Assembly: GCA_002450985.1 (NCBI GenBank)
Contig: DKBA01000263.1
Span: 1-5,196, forward strand
Length of the DNA stretch: 5,196 nt
Source: Acidimicrobiia bacterium UBA6912
GTDB taxonomy: Bacteria > Actinomycetota > Acidimicrobiia > Spongiisociales > UBA5794
Direction: 5' to 3'
The notes under the pieces were generated by a model. That model made no database searches and was not told the origin of the DNA. It saw only the letters and a program-made list of their open reading frames with translations. Below are positions 1-5,196 of this stretch, one piece after another. A program made the position numbers and the translations under genes. Numbering within the stretch: position 1 is the stretch's first letter; the number at the start of each line of letters is the position of its first letter.

Positions 1-1805
1 TCGTTCCGGGGCGAGATGTCGCCTTCGGGCACGGCCGCGACAGCGGCGACGCCGAGGTCTCCCAAGAAGAAGTCGCCAGACTCGTTCAGCAGGACGTTCG
101 CCGGGCGCACATCACCATGCACGATCCCGCGTTCGTGGGCGGCAGACAAGGCACCTGCGATCTGGTCCACGAGTCGCACGACCTCATTCCGACCAAGCGA
201 GGTCGACGCCGCTCGTTGGGCGAGGTTGCCGCCCCGCATGAGCCGCATCACGAGCATCGCCCGACTTGGATCACGCCAGTAGTCGTAGACGGGAACCACG
301 TGAGGATGCTCGATCCGGGCAATCATCTGCGCCTCTACGCCAAAGCGCCGGATGAAGCCGGTGTCGTTGGCGATCTCCGGATTGACCACCTTGACGGCGA
401 CCTCCCGGCCCACCGACGGCTGGTACGCCCGGTAGACGGTGCCGAAGACACCCCGCCCGATCTCGTCGCGCAACTCGTAGCCGGGTACGCCCACACGAGA
501 TTCCGGCAACGCGGGTGCCTCGCCCCCGGTGTCCAGCGGCCCGAATTCACTCGGAACGCCGGGAACCACGATTTGATGTACTGGTTCGGCCTGCTCGAGC
601 CGAGGGATGGCGTGGATTCCCAGGGAACGAGTGACCAACCCTGCCGTGGCGTCGGCACCAGCCGCAGCGTGGCCGTCGGCAGACAGCAGGACTTGCCCCG
701 GATGGGCCGCAGCCACGAGACCGGCGGCGCGGATCACCAGCGGCCCGCCGATCGTTCCGTCGCTGCGTCGTTCGACCTCTCCGACATCGAGAGCCACCTT
801 CACGATGGGTGCGCCGTTGACGCGGGGCGCGGCGCCGACGATCGTCGCCGCGGCCTCGGCTGCGGGTCCAATGCCGTCGAAGAGTGCGTACGTGGTCGTC
901 GCCTCTTGCGCGGCGAGCTCGCCCGCATGGTTGGCGATCGCCGTGCCGATCACGCGGTCGACGTCCTGTAACACGGCGCTGCGGGTCTCGGGTGCGGCGA
1001 GGTCACGCAGGGCCGCGACCCCCAGATCGGCGACCAGGACAACCCGACGCCCAACTGAACTGGAGGGCTCGAGCTGCAGCGCGGGATCTTGTTCGAGGAT
1101 GCGCAGTTCGAGGTCGCGCAACGGCGGCGAGGGATCGATCCCCAGCTCCTCTGCGAGCATCTCACGCATTCGCTGATAGGTCCGGAGTGCTTCGGCCTGA
1201 CGCCCCGATCGGTACAACGCCAGCATGAGCTGGGCGTAGAACCTCTCCTGAAAGGGATGCTCGGCAGTCAGCGCCTCCAACTCGCCGATCAGCTCGCGGT
1301 GGTAGCCGGCGGCCAAGTCGGCATCGAGGCGCAGCTCGAGAGCGACGAGCCGCAAGTCGGTGAGACGGGTGATCTCAGCGTCGAGCAGGCCCATGGCGTC
1401 GACGTCTTGGTAGGGATGCCCTCGCCACAGCGCCAACGCCGCACGGAGCGCCTCTCCGGCAGCCGCCGGATCGTCCACGATGAGCGTTCTGGCCGACTCG
1501 AGGAGGGCCGTGAATTCGACCGAATCCACCGAGGAATCCACGAGGGTGAACTCGTAGCCCTGGCCCGTGGACGAGATCATCTCGCCCATCTGGCCGCGCA
1601 GCTTGGAGACGAAGGTCTGCACGGAACGGCGCGCCGCATCAGGTGCACCGTCGCCATAGGCCCCTTCGATGAGACGCTCGGTGCTCACCGGCTGCCCGGC
1701 GTTGGCCAGCAGAAGGGCAAGCACCGCCCGCTGTTTCGGTCCGCCGAGGTCGAGGCGAACGCCTTCGGCTCGAACCTGGAGCGGTCCCAGCACTTGGAAC
1801 TCCAT
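1..1805 (-). CDS. SARP/BTAD transcriptional regulator fused to a cyclase-like domain and a Ser/Thr protein kinase (partial, C-terminus outside window)
   Basis: The reading frame is open from ATG at 1805 to the left edge, giving 601 residues without a stop. The N-terminus MEFQVLGPLQV is the classic SARP opening. A winged-helix DNA-binding domain spans about residues 10-88 and a BTAD helical domain about 95-240, ending in the typical EELGIDPSPPLRDLELRIL. Residues about 251-413 resemble a class III adenylate/guanylate cyclase domain but lack key residues. A protein kinase domain starts near 443: glycine loop GRGVFGTVY (450-458), VAVK with Lys472, probable helix-C Glu491, catalytic loop HGDVRPAN (563-570, Asp565) and DLG in place of DFG (583-585). 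The family role is DNA-binding transcription activation; the kinase would phosphorylate Ser/Thr, targets unknown. GTG at 1808 is an alternative start. The ribosome site is weak (GGTGG). A membrane segment or sensor domain may follow the kinase beyond the window. Confidence 0.93.
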   Translation of the reverse strand, partial: MEFQVLGPLQVRAEGVRLDLGGPKQRAVLALLLANAGQPVSTERLIEGAYGDGAPDAARRSVQTFVSKLRGQMGEMISSTGQGYEFTLVDSSVDSVEFTALLESARTLIVDDPAAAGEALRAALALWRGHPYQDVDAMGLLDAEITRLTDLRLVALELRLDADLAAGYHRELIGELEALTAEHPFQERFYAQLMLALYRSGRQAEALRTYQRMREMLAEELGIDPSPPLRDLELRILEQDPALQLEPSSSVGRRVVLVADLGVAALRDLAAPETRSAVLQDVDRVIGTAIANHAGELAAQEATTTYALFDGIGPAAEAAATIVGAAPRVNGAPIVKVALDVGEVERRSDGTIGGPLVIRAAGLVAAAHPGQVLLSADGHAAAGADATAGLVTRSLGIHAIPRLEQAEPVHQIVVPGVPSEFGPLDTGGEAPALPESRVGVPGYELRDEIGRGVFGTVYRAYQPSVGREVAVKVVNPEIANDTGFIRRFGVEAQMIARIEHPHVVPVYDYWRDPSRAMLVMRLMRGGNLAQRAASTSLGRNEVVRLVDQIAGALSAAHERGIVHGDVRPANVLLNESGDFFLGDLGVAAVAAVPEGDISPRN

Positions 1806-1889
1806 CACGCCACCGTAGTTAACGAATCTCCCGCTCGCGAACAGCACCGATAGAACCTCATCCAGCGTTGTTTGAGCTTCCCATGCGAG

Positions 1890-1907
1890 TGTCGACAGGT
1901 TGTCGAC
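1890..1907 (-). promoter_or_regulatory. Candidate SARP-type operator: two heptamers with an 11-bp period
   Basis: Read on the minus strand, GTCGACA occurs twice separated by ACCT, so the copies repeat every 11 bp. They lie about 85-102 bases upstream of the ATG of the SARP-kinase gene. SARP regulators such as ActII-ORF4, DnrI and AfsR are known to bind direct heptamer repeats spaced by 11 bp (or 22 bp) next to the -35 region. The spacing fits an autoregulatory operator. GTCGAC is itself a palindrome, so each half could also bind a dimer. No clear -10 element is visible 8 bases downstream, which weakens the call. Confidence 0.4.
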
Positions 1908-2235
1908 GAGCGAATTGCCCGAGACTTGCCGTAGCGACGCGGGAGCTCTCCGGACGGTCCAGCTCATCCGGCGCGCCTATCGATCGGGCTATGGGGCGAG
2001 CGCCACTCGCGTCGAAGGACGCGAAGACGGACGAGATCGGCCGATGTTCAAGGAGCCGGTTCACGACCTGCCGCTATGCGAATCCGTGCGGCAGCGCCGA
2101 TCACAAAATACCGAGCACGAACGAGCACTTCGCAAAGCGCGCGATATCACATCGGCGAGCGGCTCAGTACTGCCGGATCGAGAGCGCCGGTGGCTGCTCG
2201 ATAACGCTCCGGGTGGCGGGTGATCTTGGTGTCGA

Positions 2236-2277
2236 GCGTGGAGGGCCGGACCCCTCACGGGGCCTGGCCCTCCGCGT
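2236..2277 (-). terminator. Strong hairpin, probable terminator of the secreted-protein gene
   Basis: GGAGGGCC (2240-2247) pairs perfectly with GGCCCTCC (2266-2273). The stem continues inward with a G-T wobble, a G-C pair, one A-C mismatch and CCCC/GGGG, closing on the four-base loop TCAC (2255-2258). A few further pairs extend it outward to 2236/2277. It lies about 67 bases past the stop codon of the minus-strand gene ending at 2344. No T-tract follows on either strand; actinobacterial terminators often lack one. A weaker GC hairpin (2290-2317, with a two-base bulge) sits between it and the stop codon. Confidence 0.6.
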
Positions 2278-2343
2278 CTCGAAGGTCCTGCGGCCCGTTG
2301 TTGGCGACGGGCGCCGCTTGCTCAGTCGAAAGCTGTGCCGCCG

Positions 2344-2760
2344 CTAGGCGCTGATGCACTCCAGCCGGATCTGATCCACCTTGAGCTCGCCTTGAGGCGC
2401 ATTGAACACAAACACGCCCAGGAGACGAACGGTCGAGCCCTCGTCGTTGCGCCAGATTTCGTTGATGTGGCCGTGTTCGCCGCCTTGGTTCGCGACGAAT
2501 GTCTCGTTGCCGCTGAGCATCGTGTAGCCGCCCGGCTCGATCGACCCGCTGCGTTGCGCGGTCGCCACGAAGTTGTTCTGATGCTCGTGGAGCTTGACGT
2601 CGAAGGTGAGGGTGACTTCGACCTCGTTGCCGGTGCACACGTCGATGGCCGGGAATGTGTCCGAGACGGTGAACTCGACTGGCTGGTCAGCGACGGCGGG
2701 CGCCGCCACCGCCATGATGATCGTTGCGGCTACGGCGGCCATAACGAAGAGTCTCCTCAT
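2344..2760 (-). CDS. Small secreted protein of unknown function with signal peptide and two cysteines
   Basis: The product has 138 residues. Residues 1-24 form a Sec signal peptide: Arg-Arg after Met, a hydrophobic core (about 4-20) and a signal-peptidase I site APAVA before Asp25. The mature part of about 114 residues is rich in alternating polar/hydrophobic segments (for example VEVTLTFDVKL, TVRLLGVFVF), suggesting a beta-sandwich. Cys42 and Cys135 lie near its two ends and could form a disulfide. His-rich spots occur at HEH (58-60) and HGH (96-98). Start chosen at ATG 2760 because AAGGGAG sits 8 bases upstream (2769-2775) and the signal peptide begins there; the frame stays open upstream to 3195 but that part overlaps the sigma gene. 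It resembles small uncharacterised actinobacterial exported proteins, from memory only. Its gene is divergent from the sigma operon and may be one of its targets. Confidence 0.88.
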   Translation of the reverse strand: MRRLFVMAAVAATIIMAVAAPAVADQPVEFTVSDTFPAIDVCTGNEVEVTLTFDVKLHEHQNNFVATAQRSGSIEPGGYTMLSGNETFVANQGGEHGHINEIWRNDEGSTVRLLGVFVFNAPQGELKVDQIRLECISA

Positions 2761-2881
2761 TGGGTGGTCTCCCTTGGTCACGGATCGTTGCATTGCTTTG
2801 CTCCTCTGGCTCGACGCCGCTCTTTCCAGGGCCGGACTCGACCCTCGTAGCTTCCACGTCCGGTCGGCTGCCTTCGGGGAC

Positions 2882-2906
2882 AACGTGATTTGCGAGAAGT
2901 GCGTTC
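2882..2906 (-). promoter_or_regulatory. Possible ECF-type promoter for the secreted-protein gene
   Basis: On the minus strand GAAC (2906-2903) is followed after 17 bases by CGTT (2885-2882). This resembles the GAAC / CGTN pattern of many ECF sigma promoters. It would leave a leader of roughly 115 bases before the ATG at 2760. Both boxes are short and could occur by chance. Confidence 0.2.
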
Positions 2907-2920
2907 GTTTGGGCTCAGCA

Positions 2921-2964
2921 ACGGGCAAGGGGAGGCGGTCGCGTAGCAAGCCTCCCCTTGCCGT
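2921..2964. repeat. Perfect 13-bp inverted repeat with 13-base loop (hairpin or operator)
   Basis: GGCAAGGGGAGGC (2924-2936) and GCCTCCCCTTGCC (2950-2962) are exact reverse complements, separated by 13 bases. Allowing a one-G bulge, two more pairs (AC with GT) extend the stem to 2921 and 2964. No T-tract follows on either strand. It lies midway between two divergent genes and between the two candidate ECF promoters, so it may be an operator, a leader structure or a barrier terminator. Confidence 0.75.
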
Positions 2965-2972
2965 CCTGTGGG

Positions 2973-3001
2973 TGAACCCGGGCTCACTCGGGTCTACGTC
3001 C
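2973..3001 (+). promoter_or_regulatory. Possible ECF-type promoter for the sigma/anti-sigma operon
   Basis: TGAACC (2973-2978) and CGTCC (2997-3001) are separated by 18 bases. This looks like the -35/-10 pattern of actinobacterial ECF promoters, such as the TGAACC / CGT type known for SigL of Mycobacterium. It would place transcription start about 90 bases before the GTG at 3097 and would fit autoregulation, which is common for ECF operons. The match is by eye only. Confidence 0.35.
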
Positions 3002-3096
3002 GGCAGAGTCGCAGGCGGTACGGTGAATCCTGAGGTGTCCCGTGTGCGGGTGATGTGGACGTAGTTGGGGTGAGAGTTCCTGTGGGAGGAGAGTCG

Positions 3097-3660
3097 GTGG
3101 TACGCGACGACGCGAACGGGTTGAAGTTCCGTCGCGCCTTCGATGCTCACTACGACGCAGTGAGCCGGTACTGCCATCGACGGCTTCCCCCGCATGTAGC
3201 CAACGATGCCGCCGCCCAGGTGTTCGCAGTCGCGTGGAGAAAGATCGAGGACATGCCGGTCGGTGATGCTGCTCTGCCGTGGCTGTACGCCGTGGCCCGA
3301 TACGAGGTGAGCTCAGCGCAACGCTCGCAGCGGCGCCTGCGAAACCTGCGGACGAAGCTGGACGGGCAAGCCCGTGTTCTCGAGGATGGTCCGGCGGCGG
3401 TGGTGGTGCGCAACGTCGAGCACGAGGAGCTGCTTGCGGCGCTGGGGACGCTGCGGCCCGCCGACCAGGAGGTGCTTCGCTTGCGGGTCTACGAGGAGCT
3501 GCCGCTGGCCGATATCGCCGCAGTGCTCGGGTGCAGCGTCGAGGCGGCCAAGAAGCGATCGGCCCGGGCCCTGCGTCGGCTACGCCGCGCCGCCGGCATC
3601 GACCAACCACGCACCATCGCCTCGTCAGTTTCAACCGGTGAGGAAGGGAGCCAGCGATGA
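3097..3660 (+). CDS. ECF-family RNA polymerase sigma factor
   Basis: The product (187 residues) directs RNA polymerase to a specific promoter set. Region sigma-2 spans about residues 10-85: FRRAFDAHYDAVSRYCHRRL (11-30), then the conserved LPWLYAVARYEV (60-71), covering the -10 recognition part. Region sigma-4 spans about 110-166 with LRPADQEVLRLRVYEELPL (119-137) and the helix-turn-helix DIAAVLGCSVEAAKKRSARA (139-158), which reads the -35 box. There is no sigma-1 or sigma-3 domain and no C-terminal extension, as expected for a compact ECF factor. Start GTG 3097 is chosen because GGAGGAG (3085-3091) stands 5-7 bases before it; an ATG at 3055 in the same frame has no ribosome site and adds a non-conserved tail. 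The stop overlaps the next gene's start (ATGA), so the two are translationally coupled. Subgroup not assigned. Confidence 0.94.
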   Translation: MVRDDANGLKFRRAFDAHYDAVSRYCHRRLPPHVANDAAAQVFAVAWRKIEDMPVGDAALPWLYAVARYEVSSAQRSQRRLRNLRTKLDGQARVLEDGPAAVVVRNVEHEELLAALGTLRPADQEVLRLRVYEELPLADIAAVLGCSVEAAKKRSARALRRLRRAAGIDQPRTIASSVSTGEEGSQR

Positions 3661-5135
3661 ACGACGCACTGCTCCTCGGACAGCTCGCCACGACCGACCC
3701 ATACCCGGCCGACACCGACTTGCCGGCCTCCGCCTGGAGCCATGAGGTCGCGTTCGCCGAGGTGGAGGAACGGATCGCTACCGGGCTGCCCGCCGTTTGG
3801 CGGCCGAGGCCCAGACCAGCTCGGCCGGCCTGGGTGATCGCCGGCGCAGCGTTCATCGTGGTGCTCATCGTCGGTGGTGTCCTGCTCGCCACGTTGGGAG
3901 GCCGCCCGCAGACCGGGCCAGTGGCGCCGGTGACGACCGCACTGCCACCGCCCACGACCGCCACGCCCCAGCCGACCACATCGGCGCCGCCGCCGTCTAC
4001 GACGAGTGCAGCACTGCCACCGCAGGCAGAGTCGCTGCTCGCCGATTTCGAGCGCGCCTACAACCGCAGCGACGTCGACGCACTCGTGGCGCTGATCGCC
4101 GCCGACGCGTCGCTGACGCTGGCGCCGTTGGTCGACTCGGACGACGCACCACTTGCGGTGTCGTTGGCGGATCAGGCAGCAACCGCGACGCTCTTCGAAG
4201 AGGCACTCGATCTCGGACAGTGCGGGCAGCTCGACTCTGCGATCCGGTGCGAGGTGACAGTCACCGACCGGTTCGCCGAGACGCTCGAGCTCGAACCGTG
4301 GGTCCAGACGTGGGACATCGAGTTGGACGCCGATCGTGTCACCCGGATCACTGCTTCCGGCGAGAGCCCAGCCCGTGCCGCCGCTCTCGCCGAGTTCCAA
4401 CAGTTCGTCCTCGAGCAGGACCCAGCCGCCCCGCCACTGCTGGCAGGCACGCACCAATGGAATCGCAGTCCAGCTGTGAGCCAGACCATCGCTGCCCACG
4501 TAGTCGACTTCGGGGCGCTCCGCAGCGGCATCCCCGCCGAAACGTGGGCACTGGTCTCAGGCTTCTACGAAGCGCTGAGCAGCGGCGACATCGCCGCCAC
4601 CGAAGCGCTGTTCGCTCCCGGCGGCCAGTACCTGACGCCGGCGGACTCGGACGATTTGAGCAGCGGGATCGACGGACCGACAGCTGGGTTCGGTTCGCCT
4701 GAGTTCCGGGAGTTCTGGACCTGGCGATACGGCATGCTCCAGATGGACCTGGAACCACGCAGCTGCTCCGGGAACGGCACCACGGTCACCTGCACCTCCG
4801 AATCGCAGGGCATCCTCGTCCTGTTCATCCCCGGCGGTACCGCCACCGGCAAGATCGAGTTCACACTCGAGACCGACGGCATCGAAGTCATCGAGAACCG
4901 GATCCACACCGGGGCGACAGGCGACTCCGTATTCGACGTCCGCGGCTTCTGGCGAACCTGGATGCCCGACAACGCACCAGAGGTGGAAGCACTGTGGGCC
5001 GGTGGCAACGGCGAGCCTCCCTACACCGCCGAGATGGCCCGCGCCATCATCGAGCACTACCCGCCGTATCTCGCCGAACGCGGCGTCTCGGTGCCGTCCC
5101 AATACCTCGACGGCACCCTGCTCGCAGACCTCTAG
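3657..5135 (+). CDS. Putative anti-sigma factor: single-pass membrane protein with two extracellular NTF2/SnoaL-like domains
   Basis: The product has 492 residues. Residues 1-57 are cytoplasmic, with acidic and Pro patches and a short helix (about 28-41, HEVAFAEVEERIA); this is the likely sigma-binding part. A transmembrane helix covers about 58-80, preceded by Arg/Pro-rich positive residues, giving N-in/C-out topology. A Pro/Thr/Ser-rich linker runs from about 85 to 122. Two alpha-plus-beta domains follow, at about 124-235 and 296-420, each opening with a helix typical of NTF2/SnoaL-like folds (FERAYNRSDVDALVALIAAD; FYEALSSGDIAATEALFAPG) and each containing Cys-X8-Cys (Cys189/Cys198; Cys370/Cys379). 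The zinc anti-sigma motif HxxxCxxC is absent. AAGGGAG (3644-3650) lies 6 bases before the ATG, inside the sigma gene, which this gene overlaps by four bases. The role as anti-sigma factor is inferred from coupling and topology; a sensor or lipid- or ligand-binding function of the outer domains is possible. Confidence 0.88.
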   Translation: MNDALLLGQLATTDPYPADTDLPASAWSHEVAFAEVEERIATGLPAVWRPRPRPARPAWVIAGAAFIVVLIVGGVLLATLGGRPQTGPVAPVTTALPPPTTATPQPTTSAPPPSTTSAALPPQAESLLADFERAYNRSDVDALVALIAADASLTLAPLVDSDDAPLAVSLADQAATATLFEEALDLGQCGQLDSAIRCEVTVTDRFAETLELEPWVQTWDIELDADRVTRITASGESPARAAALAEFQQFVLEQDPAAPPLLAGTHQWNRSPAVSQTIAAHVVDFGALRSGIPAETWALVSGFYEALSSGDIAATEALFAPGGQYLTPADSDDLSSGIDGPTAGFGSPEFREFWTWRYGMLQMDLEPRSCSGNGTTVTCTSESQGILVLFIPGGTATGKIEFTLETDGIEVIENRIHTGATGDSVFDVRGFWRTWMPDNAPEVEALWAGGNGEPPYTAEMARAIIEHYPPYLAERGVSVPSQYLDGTLLADL

Positions 5136-5154
5136 CCACGGCGAAGGGGTAGCG

Positions 5155-5168
5155 GGCAATCGGTTGCC
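5155..5168 (+). terminator. Small hairpin after the sigma operon, weak terminator candidate
   Basis: GGCAA and TTGCC pair around a TCGG loop 20 bases after the stop codon at 5133-5135. The stem is only five pairs and no T-tract follows. A second, looser pair CGCCG/CGGCG (5174-5178 with 5190-5194) follows. The window ends before the next gene, so its place as an operon end cannot be judged. Confidence 0.3.
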
Positions 5169-5196
5169 TGACACGCCGATCACCAAATCCGGCGCC

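Larger units (their letters stand above)
1806..2343. other. Intergenic region without a convincing gene
   Basis: This stretch lies between the start of the SARP-kinase gene and the stop of the small secreted-protein gene, both on the minus strand. Open frames exist on both strands, for example plus 1900-2223 from a TTG, but their third-position GC is clearly lower than in the neighbouring genes, their starts lack ribosome sites and their translations show no domain I recognise. It includes the 11-bp repeat at 1890-1907, a GTTAAC palindrome at 1818-1823 and hairpins at 2236-2277 and 2290-2317. A decayed gene cannot be excluded. Confidence 0.6.
2761..3096. other. Divergent intergenic region between the secreted-protein gene and the sigma operon
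   Basis: These 336 bases separate two divergently transcribed genes and should hold both promoters. They contain the ribosome site for the minus gene (2769-2775), a strong inverted repeat (2921-2964), a smaller hairpin ACCCG/CGGGT (2976-2980 with 2989-2993), possible ECF-type promoters on each strand, and the ribosome site of the sigma gene. No coding sequence is supported here. Confidence 0.7.

Noticed and set aside
117..971. Plus-strand open frame of 284 codons
   Set aside because: It is the exact antisense of the SARP-kinase codons (same triplet register), and only the minus strand shows recognisable domains.
1818..1823. GTTAAC palindrome just upstream of the SARP-kinase start
   Set aside because: Too short to call an operator; kept only as a note in the intergenic entry.
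1089..1853. Plus-strand open frame of 254 codons
   Set aside because: Antisense shadow of the SARP and BTAD domains in the same triplet register; no domain of its own.
1868..2347. Plus-strand open frames at 1868-2347 and 1900-2223
   Set aside because: No ribosome site, poor third-position GC, a TTG start for the second, no recognisable domain, and the first runs through the terminator-like hairpin into the end of the secreted-protein gene.
2994..3064. Inverted repeat CTACGTCC / GGACGTAG with 55 bases between
   Set aside because: Eight-base inverted pairs this far apart are expected by chance in a region of this size.
3055..3096. Upstream ATG start for the sigma factor at 3055
   Set aside because: It lacks a ribosome site, and GGAGGAG at 3085-3091 is well placed for GTG 3097.
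2344..3195. Longer version of the secreted-protein gene starting at 3195
   Set aside because: The extension overlaps the sigma gene, has no conserved features and would bury the signal peptide inside the protein; ATG 2760 has a good ribosome site.
2984..4499. Minus-strand open frames 2984-3979 and 3489-4499
   Set aside because: Both lie antisense to the well-supported sigma and anti-sigma genes, are Arg-rich low-complexity translations of GC-rich DNA and show no domains.
1..5196. CRISPR arrays, tRNA or rRNA genes, insertion sequences, attachment sites
   Set aside because: Reading both strands showed no regular spaced repeats, no tRNA-like arms, no transposase or integrase motifs and no terminal repeats.

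Overview
This 5.2 kb window is GC-rich with strongly GC-biased codon third positions. It carries a regulator of the SARP/BTAD type, a Ser/Thr kinase domain and an ECF sigma/anti-sigma pair. Together these point to a high-GC actinobacterium. The style of the proteins (BTAD-kinase fusion, ECF factor with a conserved 'LPWLYAVAR' segment, single-pass partner with a D-P-rich N-terminus) would suit the Acidimicrobiia or relatives, but that placement is inference only.

Layout, left to right. (1) Minus strand, from 1805 off the left edge: a large multidomain regulator with a SARP-type DNA-binding domain, a BTAD domain, a degenerate class III nucleotide-cyclase-like domain and a Ser/Thr protein kinase domain. 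Its C-terminus lies outside the window. (2) 1806-2343: 538 bases with no convincing gene. It holds the upstream region of the regulator, with an 11-bp-period direct repeat of SARP-operator geometry, and a strong hairpin that probably ends the next gene. (3) 2344-2760, minus strand: a small secreted protein of 138 residues with a clear signal peptide and two cysteines. (4) 2761-3096: a divergent intergenic region with a 13-bp perfect inverted repeat and, on either side of it, possible ECF-type promoters. (5) 3097-3660 and 3657-5135, plus strand: an ECF sigma factor and a single-pass membrane protein joined by an ATGA overlap, so almost certainly one operon. The membrane protein has a short cytoplasmic N-terminus, one transmembrane helix, a Pro/Thr linker and two extracellular NTF2/SnoaL-like domains, each with a Cys-X8-Cys pair. 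(6) 5136-5196: a short tail with a small hairpin.

How the parts may work together: the membrane protein is the likely anti-sigma factor, sensing something outside the membrane through its paired domains and holding the sigma factor inactive. The divergent secreted protein could be a target of that sigma factor. The SARP-kinase fusion is probably a separate signalling unit, possibly autoregulated. These links rest on gene order and motif reading, not on direct evidence.
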